In this document: positions 16,208 to 25,194 of the stretch, piece by piece
Numbering within the stretch: position 1 is the first letter of the stretch
Layout: the number at the start of each line of letters is the position of its first letter
Assembly (NCBI GenBank): GCA_903918755.1
Contig: CAIXFN010000034.1
Span: forward strand, 1-64,000
Length of the DNA: 64,000 nt
Direction of reading: 5' to 3'
From: an uncultured Pedosphaera sp.
GTDB taxonomy: Bacteria > Verrucomicrobiota > Verrucomicrobiia > Limisphaerales > Pedosphaeraceae
The notes under the pieces: model-generated
Databases searched by the model: none
What the model was told of the DNA's origin: nothing
Seen by the model: only the letters and a program-made list of their open reading frames with translations
Position numbers and translations under genes: made by a program

Positions 16208-17830
16208 TCACTTCTTCAAATCGATGTCACGCTTCGCCGGTTCATCCGTTACGGGAGCCTTGGACGAATCGTAAAAAGCGTAAAGATGCGTGTTCGATGC
16301 CACGTAAATCACGCCATTGGCGATGATGGGAGTCGAGTAAACCGGCGCGCCCAGGTTGGCGTCGCTGATGACTTTCTTCTCCTTGGTCGCGGCCAGCACC
16401 ACGAAATCGCCATCCTCGTCACCCGCATAAACCTTACCGTCGGCCACGAGCGTGGAGCCCCAAATGTGCGCCTTCATATCGTGCGTCCAGTAAAGCTGGC
16501 CGGTTTCGGCATCCAGGCAATGAATGAAACCGGAGAAATCCCCGACGAACAACAGGCCGGTCTTGGGATCAATGGACACGGTGGAAATGCTGCGGTGAAT
16601 CTTGTCGTAGGACCAGATCTTGGCGGACTTGGTCACATCGCCGCTCTTGGTCGCGTCGATGCAGGTCAGATTGCCGATGCCTTCGCCATGTTCCGGGTCC
16701 TGGCCCACGGCCACATACACGCGGTTCTTGTAAAACACCGGCGTGGCGTTGATTTCGCTGGGCCCGTCGGCATTGGGATATTTGAAGGCTTTGCCATCCT
16801 TGTCCACCTTGTGCTCCGGCGGATTGCAATCATACCACCAGTATTTTTTGATGAAGCTGGTATCGCCTTCCTTTACCGGATTGGCATCGAAGGCGTAGCA
16901 ATTGCCGTCGCCACCGCCGAAGAACACGAGCTGCCGGCCATTAACGACACCGGTTGAGGGGGAACTCCATTGGCCGTGGAAAATATGGGGGCCGATTTTG
17001 GCGTTATCTTCGCCGGCGAGCTGGCCGGTCTTTTTGTTGATGGCGACGAAACTCGGGGAGTTGGGAGAAGGAATGTTCGAGTGCGTCCAGTCCTGCCCGT
17101 TGGAGGTGCAGACGTAGATGAGATCGCCGATGATGAGGACGGAGCAATTCGAGGCGTTGTGGGGGAACACGCCCAATTCATCCATCATGTCATAACGCCA
17201 GATGATGTCGGCGTCCTTCGGTCCGATCTTGGACTTGGGTTTGCCGGGACCGGAGACGTACTGATCCTCATCCATGAACGGGCCCTGGTTGCCATCCGCC
17301 TGCCCGTTGATATCAAGGCAGAGGACTTCGCAACGGCTGGTGACGAGATAAACCCGGTTGCCCTCGACGGTGGGCGAGGAGAGGAGTCCGAGATTTTCCC
17401 AGTCGTTCACCTTGCCGGAAGCGAGCTTGGGGACGACCAATTGCCAGAGAAAATCACCGGTCTTCTCATCAAAGCACATGAGAATACCGTTATCGCCGAC
17501 GTGGGAGGGATCCCGGGGATTTTCGTTATTCGTGCCGATAAAAACCCGGCCCTGCGCCACGGTCACGTTGCCGTAGCTTTGGGAACCCAGCTTGGCGGCC
17601 CATTTGACGTTCTTGGTGGTCTGGAGATCGATCTGCTCGGTGCCGGCCTTGAGTTTGCCGGGGCCAAAGTGATCCGGCAGGCCGGTGACCGGCGAGTACA
17701 TATTGCGCCCGGGATCGACCCCACCCCACTGCGGCCAGTCGGCCGCGAATGCCGTGGGGAAAAACAGCCCCGCCGCCATCACCCCGGACAACACACTATA
17801 AGAAATGAATTTACGATTCGCAGTTTTCAT
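16208..17830 (-). CDS. periplasmic PQQ-like beta-propeller repeat protein
   Basis: This 540-residue protein has a signal peptide (SVLSGVMAAGLFFPTAFA) and then ADWPQWGG, the typical opening of verrucomicrobial PQQ-like repeat proteins. Blade motifs such as CFDEKTGDFLWQ, CLDAETGQLYWTH and FGGGDGNCYAFDA recur. True quinoprotein dehydrogenase ligands (the vicinal Cys pair and the Asp-Glu-Asn set) were not identified, so PQQ binding and catalysis are not supported; a scaffold or binding role is equally possible. It lies 37 bp upstream of the MFS gene and 51 bp downstream of a second propeller. Confidence 0.85.
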   Translation of the reverse strand: MKTANRKFISYSVLSGVMAAGLFFPTAFAADWPQWGGVDPGRNMYSPVTGLPDHFGPGKLKAGTEQIDLQTTKNVKWAAKLGSQSYGNVTVAQGRVFIGTNNENPRDPSHVGDNGILMCFDEKTGDFLWQLVVPKLASGKVNDWENLGLLSSPTVEGNRVYLVTSRCEVLCLDINGQADGNQGPFMDEDQYVSGPGKPKSKIGPKDADIIWRYDMMDELGVFPHNASNCSVLIIGDLIYVCTSNGQDWTHSNIPSPNSPSFVAINKKTGQLAGEDNAKIGPHIFHGQWSSPSTGVVNGRQLVFFGGGDGNCYAFDANPVKEGDTSFIKKYWWYDCNPPEHKVDKDGKAFKYPNADGPSEINATPVFYKNRVYVAVGQDPEHGEGIGNLTCIDATKSGDVTKSAKIWSYDKIHRSISTVSIDPKTGLLFVGDFSGFIHCLDAETGQLYWTHDMKAHIWGSTLVADGKVYAGDEDGDFVVLAATKEKKVISDANLGAPVYSTPIIANGVIYVASNTHLYAFYDSSKAPVTDEPAKRDIDLKK

Positions 17831-17881
17831 GTTGGCAGACTCGCTGGGAACTTTGGTAAAAGGTTCGACGTACCAGGCCGC

Positions 17882-20203
17882 TTATTTGTTCGGGGTTACG
17901 GCAATGTTGTCAATATAGACGCGCTTTTGCGGGGCGAAAGCAAACAGCCCCGGGGAACCGCTCTGGTGGGCGTGCTTGTGCGGCACTTCCAAGGTCCATT
18001 TTTCCGGTTCTGGATCTTCCTTTTTCCAGACCTTGGCCCGGATGACCCCGGACCCGTCCGCCGCCACATCCACGCGGGTCTTCAAATGGTACCAGACATT
18101 CGGCGCGGCGTCAAAATCCACGCCGTGCCGGAACAATTCCTGGGTGGAATTGACCTCGAGTTGCTTGGCCGCGCCCTTCAGCACGATGTAATAGCGCTGA
18201 TTCACCAGGCCCACTTCCGACATGATCCGGCGGTTGCCGTCGCTCATGACATCCGCCTCGATGGTGTAATCCTTCGTGGACGGTTCGCCGATGAAAACGG
18301 TGGCGCGTTGGAAGAACGGGTTGTCGAGGGTCTTGGCCAGCACTTTGTTGCCGTTCAGTTCCCGGATTTCAAATTTGAACCGGGCGCCAATCCACGGGAG
18401 GGGCGGATAGGCAAAGCTCACGTTATCAAAGGCATCGGTCTCCGTGAGGGAGGCCCATTCGAAATCCTGCTTGATGGGCAGGTAAGGGAGCACGCGACCG
18501 CGCATATAGCCCTTGAGATTACCCACCGAGGCTTCGAAAGCACCGGCGGAGGGGGTGGTCTCGTTGGTCGCGACCAATTGGCCATTGGCGTCGAACGCTG
18601 CCTTCATGGTGGATTTCACCTTGGCGGTGGGCGGGATGAAAGAAGCCCATTTCACGCTCTTGGGATCCTTGATTTCCGCGACGGTAAGGCCGAGGGCATC
18701 CAGTGAGCGCAGGCGGAAGGTGGTGGCCTGGCCGGGGCGCATGAGCACTTCCGCGGGAATCACCTGCAACTGGGCGGCCGGACCGGGCGCGGGCCATTTG
18801 GCTTCCGCTTCGACCGCGGGCAATCCGGGATTCTTACCCTTCTTGCCGAAGCAATAAAGGTGCTTCGTGGTCTGGATGTAGATCTTGCCATTATAAGGCG
18901 TGGGCGTGCCGAAGCAGCGGCCATCCAGGCTGATATGGCAAATGATCTCGCCATCCTTGTCGCCCGGTTTGATGATGTACAGCGCGCCCTTGGTGCCGGC
19001 TTCCCCGGAAGCCTCGGACTTCACCGCCGGATCGTCCAGCATGGGGACGTACAGTTTGCCATCGGCAAACATCGGGCAGGCATTGCGTTCCTCGATGCCG
19101 ATTTTCTTGCGCCAATCCACCGCGCCAGTATTTGCATCAATCGAGCAAAGATCCCCTTTTTCACTCACCACATAGATTTTGTCACCCACCAAAATCGGCG
19201 AACTGGTCGAGGTGGAAATGTCGTCCGCCCAAATCTGGGAGGCCGCCCGTTCCAGGACCACCGGCGCCGAAGCGGCGTTGGTGGGGGTGGCGTGGGAGAT
19301 TTTGAGGGCCACGATCTGGCCGGGCTCGTAAGGCGTCCCGTAAATCGAAATAATCTTGTCGTTGTTGTGCACCAGGACGGAAGCATTAATGCCCGCCTTG
19401 GTCAGCGGCACGCGCCAGATGGGGTCGCCCGTCCGGGCGTTGACGCACACCACGGCACCGTCACCGGTTGCGGAATAGAACACCCGCCGGCCATCGAGCC
19501 AGCCGAGATAGGGATTGGAAAACGAGTTGTCCTTGGGCCGGTCTCCGGGACTGGAGGACCACACCAATTCCCCGGTGCGTTTATCAAAAGCGTAGAACCG
19601 GTCACCGGCCGGGCCGGCCGCACCCCAATTGGCGGTGATGCCGCGGGTGATGACCAAATCCTGATCCACCACGGGCGAGGCGGTGCGGCTGTTGGGGAAA
19701 GTGAGCCGGCCGAATTCTTCCATCAGCGAATGCTTCCAGAGCGGCTTGCCGTCCGCCGTAAAGGCCAGCAATAGGCCCTGCGTGCCCTGGATATAGACAT
19801 TACCCGTTTCGCGATCCACCGTCGGGCTGGAGGTGGCGTAGCGCAGATAGATGGTGTCGCTGAGAAAATCGCTGAATAGCTGGCGCCACAATTCTTTGCC
19901 GGTCTCGGCATCGTAGCAGATCACCCCTTCCTGCAATTCGCCACCTTCACCGAGGTAGCCCATGATGTATACCTTGCCATTGGCAACCACCGGCGTCGAT
20001 TGGCCGGGAAAATCCACCACCCAAAGGGGATGTTGGGGATCGACCGAATCGGGAAGGCCGGTTTCACGGGAGCTGCCATTTTGTTGGGGGCCGCGCCAAC
20101 CGAGCCAGCCCTGCACGGGTGCCGCCTGCGCCACCGGGATAAACGGAGCGTCCGCGAACAGAAGTCCGAAAACACCAATCGCAATTGGAATTGTCAGTTT
20201 CAT
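17882..20203 (-). CDS. periplasmic PQQ-like beta-propeller with C-terminal jelly-roll-like domain
   Basis: The product is 773 residues. A signal peptide (IAIGVFGLLFADAPFIPVAQ) leads into GWLGWRGPQQNGSS and a propeller with blade motifs CYDAETGKELWRQLF, AFDKRTGELVWSS, CVNARTGDPIWRVPL and SIDANTGAVDWRKKIG up to about residue 480. The rest begins with a presumed Ig-like linker (AEVLMRPGQATTFRLRSLDA). It ends in a domain resembling the concanavalin-like folds of DUF1080 proteins (RRIMSEVGLVNQRYYIVLKG, KVWKKEDPEPEKWTLEVP). The ATG at 20203 restores the signal peptide. It is the first gene of a leftward unit, divergent from the MarR regulator. Confidence 0.83.
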   Translation of the reverse strand: MKLTIPIAIGVFGLLFADAPFIPVAQAAPVQGWLGWRGPQQNGSSRETGLPDSVDPQHPLWVVDFPGQSTPVVANGKVYIMGYLGEGGELQEGVICYDAETGKELWRQLFSDFLSDTIYLRYATSSPTVDRETGNVYIQGTQGLLLAFTADGKPLWKHSLMEEFGRLTFPNSRTASPVVDQDLVITRGITANWGAAGPAGDRFYAFDKRTGELVWSSSPGDRPKDNSFSNPYLGWLDGRRVFYSATGDGAVVCVNARTGDPIWRVPLTKAGINASVLVHNNDKIISIYGTPYEPGQIVALKISHATPTNAASAPVVLERAASQIWADDISTSTSSPILVGDKIYVVSEKGDLCSIDANTGAVDWRKKIGIEERNACPMFADGKLYVPMLDDPAVKSEASGEAGTKGALYIIKPGDKDGEIICHISLDGRCFGTPTPYNGKIYIQTTKHLYCFGKKGKNPGLPAVEAEAKWPAPGPAAQLQVIPAEVLMRPGQATTFRLRSLDALGLTVAEIKDPKSVKWASFIPPTAKVKSTMKAAFDANGQLVATNETTPSAGAFEASVGNLKGYMRGRVLPYLPIKQDFEWASLTETDAFDNVSFAYPPLPWIGARFKFEIRELNGNKVLAKTLDNPFFQRATVFIGEPSTKDYTIEADVMSDGNRRIMSEVGLVNQRYYIVLKGAAKQLEVNSTQELFRHGVDFDAAPNVWYHLKTRVDVAADGSGVIRAKVWKKEDPEPEKWTLEVPHKHAHQSGSPGLFAFAPQKRVYIDNIAVTPNK

Positions 20204-20323
20204 ATCAAGTCCTACCGGGAAAATCAGGCAGACAACCGCCCAATTTGCTTCCCAGATTCGCCCCACTATTCTACATTCAGGAAGGTCGCGCAACAAAAAT
20301 TAGTACCTGTACGTATAATATCC
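20204..20323. promoter_or_regulatory. divergent control region with TATAAT box
   Basis: The 120-bp gap between the propeller gene and the MarR gene contains a consensus TATAAT at 20314-20319 on the plus strand. It is preceded by the partly symmetric stretch TAGTACCTGTACGTA (20301-20315), a plausible MarR operator. MarR proteins commonly autoregulate and control the divergent gene from such a gap. No good -35 box was seen. Confidence 0.45.
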
Positions 20324-20854
20324 ATGGTTCCCACTCCGGTTGATTCACCGGCACCCGCCGCCCCTGAATTCCCGACCTGCCTCGTAATGGCGCGTCCGGG
20401 TCGGCAGCGCCTGCCGATGCTGCTGCGGCGTTGCTGGTTCAATCTGAACCAGACTTTTCGTCGGCGCATCGCCCACCTGGGCGTGACCCCGGATCAATTC
20501 ACCGCGCTCCGCAGCCTCGTGGAAGGCAATCCCAAGGGATTAACGCAGCGGGAGTTAACGGACGCCATGACCAGCGATCCGAACACGGTCACCTCCCTGC
20601 TGGAGCGGATGGCCGCGGCCGACTGGGTGGCCCGCCAAGCGCACGAGTCCGACCGGCGCGCCAACCGCATCCGTCTCCTGCCGGCCGGCCGGAAGAAATA
20701 TGAAGCCGCGCGCGAGATCGCCTTGGAATTGCAAACCGAAATCCTGGCGGTCCTGCCCTTGGATAAACGGGAGGAGTTCATGATCCATCTGGAAATGGTC
20801 GGCGAAGCGTGCCAACTGGCTGCGGCGCGAACGGCGGCCAAGGCGGAAAATTGA
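20324..20854 (+). CDS. MarR family transcriptional regulator
   Basis: The protein is 176 residues with the winged-helix core of MarR: RRIAHLGVTPDQFTALRSL, recognition helix region LTQRELTDAMTSDPNTVTSL, and wing ESDRRANRIRLLPAGRKKYE. MarR proteins often sense aromatic acids or their CoA thioesters. The divergent unit encodes a CoA-ligase-like enzyme and an MFS transporter, so it probably controls them. The ATG at 20324 lies only four bases after a TATAAT box. Starting instead at ATG 20387 (MARPGRQRLPML) would give 155 residues, closer to the usual family length, with a normal leader, so the start is open. Confidence 0.88.
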   Translation: MVPTPVDSPAPAAPEFPTCLVMARPGRQRLPMLLRRCWFNLNQTFRRRIAHLGVTPDQFTALRSLVEGNPKGLTQRELTDAMTSDPNTVTSLLERMAAADWVARQAHESDRRANRIRLLPAGRKKYEAAREIALELQTEILAVLPLDKREEFMIHLEMVGEACQLAAARTAAKAEN

Positions 20855-20870
20855 CTGGCGCCCCTCGGCG

Positions 20871-22394
20871 TTACCCCGTCCATTTGAGCCATTGCCGGAA
20901 CAAGCTTTTCACCCGGGGCGTCAAACGCGTCCGATTGTAAGCGTCACCACATTGTCGGATGGCCTCGGCCTGAGTGGGATAGGGATGAATGACGGCAGCG
21001 AGCCGCCCCAAGCCCAGCGGCGCGGCCATAGCCACGCTGATTTCACTGATGCTTTCGCCCGCGTGCGGAGCCACGATGGTGGCCCCGACAATTTGGTCCG
21101 TGCCCCGGCGGACGAGGATTTTAACAAACCCCTGCTCGGTGCCCTCGCAGATGGCCCGGTCCACTTCGGAGAAGGGACGGAGATAAGTATCGACTGGCAC
21201 CTCATGGGCCCGGGCATCGGCCTCCGTCCAACCCACATGGGCGATCTCCGGGTCGGTGTAGGTCACGCGCGGAATGGTGAGGGCACTGAGTTTTTTGCGA
21301 CCCCAAAACAGCGTATTCTGGATGACCAACCGGGCGGCAAAATCCGCCGCGTGCGTAAACTTGGACCGCAGGCAAACATCTCCGGCGGCGTAAATCCTCG
21401 GATTTGTCGTCTGCAAGCGGTCATTGACCTGCACGCCCGTCACGGGGTCAAAGGCCACCCCCACCCCAGCCAAATTCAGGTCCTCCACATTCGGCTGGCG
21501 GCCCGCGCCCACCAGGATTTCATCCACCACCATGGTCGCCGGGCGGCCACCGGAAACAAAATGGATCCTTTTACCTTCGGGCAGCCGTTCGACCCGCTCC
21601 ACGACCGTGTTCAATTCCAAGCGCAGTCCCTCGCCCTGGAAAGTCTTTTCCAATACCGCCGCCGCCGCGGGATCCTCCCGCTCCAGCAACCGGCCATGCC
21701 GGTGCAGCAGCACCACTTGCGCACCAAGCCGCTGAAAGGCCTGGGCCAGTTCACAACCCACCGGACCGCCACCGACTACTGCCAATCGGCGAGGCAATTC
21801 GGTGAGATTGAAAACAGTTTCATTGGTGAGGTAGCCCGTCTCCGCCAGGCCGGGAATTTCCGGTGCCACCGCCCGGGCCCCTGTGGCAATGACGGCGTGT
21901 TTAAAGCATAACCGCTGGCCCGCCACCTCCACCATGTCCCCGCCCGCAAAACGGGCCGCACCGAGAAAGACATCCACTCCCAACCCGGCGAAGCGGGCGG
22001 CGGAATCATGGTGGCTGAGCCGCGACCGGATCCCGCGCATCCGGGCCATCACCGCGGCAAAATCCACCGTCACTCCGGACGGCACCCGCACGCCCAACCG
22101 GCCCGCATCGCGTACCACCGCCGCCGCGCGCGCGGCGGCCAACAAGGCCTTGGACGGAACGCAGCCCGTGTTAAGGCAGTCTCCGCCCAGCAAATACCTT
22201 TCCACCAACGCCACCCGTGCCCCCAATCCGGCGGCGCCGGCAGCCGTCACCAAACCGGCGGTGCCCCCGCCGATAACCACGAGATGGTAGCGGCCGGTCG
22301 GGACGGGATTCCGCCAATCGGGCGGATGGGTTTGCGCCACCAACTCGCGATTGGCGTCGTCCCCGGGTGAGATTTCGATGCGATCGGAATTCAT
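20871..22394 (-). CDS. mercuric-reductase-like pyridine nucleotide-disulfide oxidoreductase
   Basis: This 507-residue flavoprotein has FAD-binding VVIGGGTAG (39-47), the redox-active pair Cys73/Cys78 in GGDCLNTGCVPSK, a second nucleotide site VVGGGPVGCE, ATGARAVAPEIPG, YAAGDV, and C-terminal dimerisation motif HPYPTQAEA. It lacks the N-terminal HMA domain and the C-terminal vicinal Cys pair of true MerA, so mercury reduction is not supported. It starts in a 4-bp ATGA overlap with the TVP38 gene and closes the leftward arm with the ArsM-like gene. In that setting a role in thiol or arsenical redox chemistry is inferred. Confidence 0.88.
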   Translation of the reverse strand: MNSDRIEISPGDDANRELVAQTHPPDWRNPVPTGRYHLVVIGGGTAGLVTAAGAAGLGARVALVERYLLGGDCLNTGCVPSKALLAAARAAAVVRDAGRLGVRVPSGVTVDFAAVMARMRGIRSRLSHHDSAARFAGLGVDVFLGAARFAGGDMVEVAGQRLCFKHAVIATGARAVAPEIPGLAETGYLTNETVFNLTELPRRLAVVGGGPVGCELAQAFQRLGAQVVLLHRHGRLLEREDPAAAAVLEKTFQGEGLRLELNTVVERVERLPEGKRIHFVSGGRPATMVVDEILVGAGRQPNVEDLNLAGVGVAFDPVTGVQVNDRLQTTNPRIYAAGDVCLRSKFTHAADFAARLVIQNTLFWGRKKLSALTIPRVTYTDPEIAHVGWTEADARAHEVPVDTYLRPFSEVDRAICEGTEQGFVKILVRRGTDQIVGATIVAPHAGESISEISVAMAAPLGLGRLAAVIHPYPTQAEAIRQCGDAYNRTRLTPRVKSLFRQWLKWTG

Positions 22395-23119
22395 GATTTG
22401 GCGGCCGGGTCGTCGAGGACCGGTTGCAAGGCGCGGCGCGCGAGGCGGGCCAGCACCCAGGTCACCGCCAGCGTCGCCATCAGGCCGACCCCGTAACCCA
22501 GCCATTGGATCGGCCGGCGGCCCGGACCGCCGCCCGCGTGGGCCAGCGAACCCAGATACACGTAAAGCACCGTCCCCGGCAACATCCCCAACCAGGAACC
22601 GATGACGTACACATGCCAGGGGACCCGGGTGAGACCGAGAGCGTAGTTCAACGGGGCAAAAGGAATGACCGGCGAAAGGCGGGTAAGCAAAACGATCTTC
22701 CATGAATCTGCCGCCACCGCCCGATCCATGGCGGCAAACTTGGGCTGGCGCGCGACCCACCCAGCCACTCGCTCCCGCAGGAGATAACGCCCCACCAGAA
22801 ACGCCGCCGTGGCTCCCAGGGTGGAAGCCAGGGATACCAGCAAGGTGCCCGTGACCACGCCATAAATCGCCCCGGCCCCCAGGGTCAAAGCGGAACCCGG
22901 CAGCAAGAACACACAGGCGACCACGTAAATCACCACAAAGACCACCATCCCCCAGGCACCCCGGTCTTGAATCCACGCCAGCGCCCGCCCCCACGCGGCA
23001 TTGCCCGAAAGCCACCACCAGCCGAGGATCAACCCCAAACCGAGCATTACCCCGGGCAGCCATTTTGTGAGCGCACGAGTCCCGGGCGAGGCGGAGGGAG
23101 CGGGTGCGGGGTCGGACAT
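22391..23119 (-). CDS. TVP38/TMEM64 family membrane protein
   Basis: The protein is 242 residues and has about six hydrophobic segments. It carries the VTT/SNARE-associated family signatures FLLPGSALTLGAGAIYG and the re-entrant-loop stretch TRLSPVIPFAPLNYALGLT. Bacterial members are inner-membrane proteins of unclear transport function, and they often accompany mercuric-reductase-like flavoproteins, as here (4-bp overlap). The ArsM-like gene ends 10 bp upstream, so all three are probably co-transcribed. Confidence 0.88.
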   Translation of the reverse strand: MSDPAPAPSASPGTRALTKWLPGVMLGLGLILGWWWLSGNAAWGRALAWIQDRGAWGMVVFVVIYVVACVFLLPGSALTLGAGAIYGVVTGTLLVSLASTLGATAAFLVGRYLLRERVAGWVARQPKFAAMDRAVAADSWKIVLLTRLSPVIPFAPLNYALGLTRVPWHVYVIGSWLGMLPGTVLYVYLGSLAHAGGGPGRRPIQWLGYGVGLMATLAVTWVLARLARRALQPVLDDPAAKS

Positions 23120-23129
23120 GGCGGCCGCC

Positions 23130-24248
23130 TTAATCGCAATCGTTCCCGCCGGAGCAACATCCGCCCGGATTGCTGGTCACGCGAAAATCCCGCCTTTTCG
23201 CCACCACCGGCGCGGGTTCGTTTCCGGACGGTAGCATCGCAAAGACACCCTCATAAGGCGGGCGCCCGAAGGTGGCGAGCGCGGCGGCATCGACCGGGAC
23301 TTTCCGCCCCCGGGGAAAACGCCGGCCGGCATCATCGACCACCTCCCGGAACGGCCCCAAATAAACCACTTCCCCGGGGCCGGCCCCGCCGGAAACCACC
23401 GGCGCCTTGTACGCCACCACCGTCACCGCCCGAAAATCGATCCCCGCCACGGTCCGCCACGGGGCGGCATCGCGCTTGACGATTTCCACGCCGTGGAATC
23501 CGGCGGCCAAAAATCCGTCCAGAAATCCGTCAGCCGTCAGGGCGCCGGAAATGCAGCCACTCCAGAGTTCCGCATCCTGCCGCAGGGATTCCGGCACCGG
23601 ATGGTCGGCAATGATATCCGAAATAACCGCCCGGCCACCAGGGCGCAGGACGCGGAAAATCTCGTGGAACAACCGGTTCTTCTCCCCACCGTCCACCAGG
23701 TTTAAGACGCAATTGGAAACCACCACATCCACGGCGGCATTGGCCACCAGGGGTTGCTGCACCCGCAGCGCGGCGGCGCGCGCTTCCGCCGCCAGGAAGG
23801 CCTCCCCGCCGGTGATGGGATGCGCGGCCAGTTCGCGATCCAACAATTCCAGATCGAGCGCGAGATCCTGGATGCGGCCCTTGCGAAATTCCACATTCGC
23901 ATACCCCACCCGCTCCGCGACCAGGGGCGCATTGCGCCGCGCCACTTCCAGCATTTTATGGGTCATGTCCACCCCGATGACGCGCCCGGTCGGGCCCACC
24001 ACCTGGGCCGCGATGAAACAAATCTTGCCGGTGCCGCTGCCCAGATCGAGGACCGTCTCCCCGGCCCGCAAATATTGACTCGGGTCGCCACAACCGTAGT
24101 CTTTCGCAATGACTTCCTCCGGAAGGTTCTTGAGCCAGCGGGAATCGTACTCCACGGGACAGCAAAGCGCGGCCTCCGGGGCGTGGGCCGCGGCGGCATA
24201 GCGTTCCCGGACAGCGGTCTCCGGACGGAAGGAAGGCAGCATATTCAT
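23130..24248 (-). CDS. arsM: ArsM-like arsenite S-adenosylmethionine methyltransferase
   Basis: The protein is 372 residues. The SAM site is VLDLGSGTGKIC with GVD at the next strand. The cysteines at the four positions used by ArsM enzymes to bind As(III) are all present: Cys29/Cys30 in ALCCPVEY, Cys53 in DYGCGDPS, Cys180 in SNCVLNLV and Cys232 in SGCISGAL. A Cys-rich tail (GGCCSGGNDCD) ends the protein, as in many ArsM. The reaction is stepwise methylation of arsenite to mono-, di- or trimethylarsenicals. The ATG at 24248 is preferred; the frame extends upstream but reads as non-coding. It heads the leftward arm with TVP38 and the flavoprotein. Confidence 0.87.
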   Translation of the reverse strand: MNMLPSFRPETAVRERYAAAAHAPEAALCCPVEYDSRWLKNLPEEVIAKDYGCGDPSQYLRAGETVLDLGSGTGKICFIAAQVVGPTGRVIGVDMTHKMLEVARRNAPLVAERVGYANVEFRKGRIQDLALDLELLDRELAAHPITGGEAFLAAEARAAALRVQQPLVANAAVDVVVSNCVLNLVDGGEKNRLFHEIFRVLRPGGRAVISDIIADHPVPESLRQDAELWSGCISGALTADGFLDGFLAAGFHGVEIVKRDAAPWRTVAGIDFRAVTVVAYKAPVVSGGAGPGEVVYLGPFREVVDDAGRRFPRGRKVPVDAAALATFGRPPYEGVFAMLPSGNEPAPVVAKRRDFRVTSNPGGCCSGGNDCD

Positions 24249-24439
24249 TCGTGGCAGTGGCGGTAACCAATGTCCCAGTAGTCGCATACCCCGCGAAAAT
24301 TGCAAGTGCGGCCACGCGGGCCGGCTTTGCCTTGATAAAAATACGGACCTCTCCATTCTAGCCAGCTCAGAACTCCTGCGGCCATAAAATTTGCGTGACC
24401 CGCAACGAAGGCCGACCAGCTCCTCTCCCTTAAACGAAT

Positions 24440-24468
24440 TTGACAAAGCGCCGTCAAGTGCTTTACTT
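24440..24468 (+). promoter_or_regulatory. predicted promoter of the AbrB-PIN toxin-antitoxin pair
   Basis: A consensus -35 box TTGACA (24440-24445) is followed after 17 bp by a weak -10 TTACTT (24463-24468). The antitoxin ATG is at 24476, almost at the predicted transcript start, so the mRNA would be leaderless or nearly so. Confidence 0.45.
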
Positions 24469-24475
24469 TTATTTC

Positions 24476-24721
24476 ATGGTAAAGACTCGCATATCCAGTA
24501 AAGGACAAACAACAATTCCACGCGCCATATTAAAGCTTTGGAACACCCAGCAGGTTTTCTGGGATATGAATCCGGACGGCTCGGCGCGCGTCACGCCGAC
24601 GCCCGACATCATGTCGTTGCTGGGCAGTGCCGGTAGTGGCATCCAACGTGACCCCGATGAAAAGCGAAAGGCTCGGGGCGCCGTGGGGAGGAATGCCTCC
24701 GAGGAAGGCCTGTCCAAATGA
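24476..24721 (+). CDS. AbrB/MazE-type antitoxin
   Basis: This 81-residue protein opens with KTRISSKGQTTIPRAI, the swapped-hairpin SpoVT/AbrB DNA-binding signature of VapB/MazE antitoxins. WDMNPDGSARVTP forms the second half and a charged tail should bind the toxin. Compared with typical members (IPxxIRxxLGLKPGDRVxW) the middle is altered to IPRAILKLWNTQQVFWDM, losing the Gly-Leu-Lys-Pro-Gly-Asp turn. Its stop overlaps the toxin ATG by 4 bp. It should neutralise the PIN toxin and repress the operon. Confidence 0.85.
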   Translation: MVKTRISSKGQTTIPRAILKLWNTQQVFWDMNPDGSARVTPTPDIMSLLGSAGSGIQRDPDEKRKARGAVGRNASEEGLSK

Positions 24722-25137
24722 GCCAGCGCATCCACCTGGACGCGAATGTCATCATGCGTTTCCTGCGCAACGATGACTCGAAGCAATCACCCGCCGCCGC
24801 GAAGCTTTTCCAAAAAGCCGCCAATGGAAAAGCGGCGCTCTTCGTTTCAGCAGTGACCATCAACGAAGTCTTTTTTGCGTTCACGTCGTCATACAAGCTT
24901 TCCCATTCGGACGTTGCCCAAAAGCTCCTGCCTTTTGTGCGCACCGGCATCGCGGAATTCGAACATGAAACCTGCCTGCTGGACGCGTTGCGGAGAGTGA
25001 GTGCTGAAAATGTGGATTTTGGCGACGCCTATCTGGCTGCCTTTGCCGCCCAGCGGAATGACTCGGTGGCCTCGTTCGACCGCGATTTGAAAAAATTCAA
25101 GGACATCAAACTTTACGAGCTTGAGGAGAAGAACTGA
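24718..25137 (+). CDS. PIN-domain (VapC-like) ribonuclease toxin
   Basis: This 139-residue PIN domain has all acidic positions in place: Asp8 in HLDANVIM, Glu in TINEVFFAF, Asp in NVDFGDAYLA and Asp in SFDRDLKKF. VapC enzymes cleave tRNA or rRNA when free of antitoxin. It is translationally coupled (ATGA) to the AbrB-type antitoxin. The pair lies in the divergent gap between the two arms of the arsenic-type locus and appears intact. Confidence 0.9.
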   Translation: MSQRIHLDANVIMRFLRNDDSKQSPAAAKLFQKAANGKAALFVSAVTINEVFFAFTSSYKLSHSDVAQKLLPFVRTGIAEFEHETCLLDALRRVSAENVDFGDAYLAAFAAQRNDSVASFDRDLKKFKDIKLYELEEKN

Positions 25138-25194
25138 ATTCGCCCGCCGTTCGCCTCGCTCCACCAAATCCCTCAGGAATTTCCACATTAGCAC

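Noticed and set aside
16208-20203. Annotating the two propellers as PQQ-dependent dehydrogenases
   Set aside because: The vicinal cysteines and metal ligands of quinoprotein dehydrogenases could not be found; only the repeat fold is supported.
20871-22394. Calling the flavoprotein MerA and the locus mercury resistance
   Set aside because: It lacks the N-terminal heavy-metal-associated domain and the C-terminal vicinal Cys pair, and merR, merT and merP are absent.
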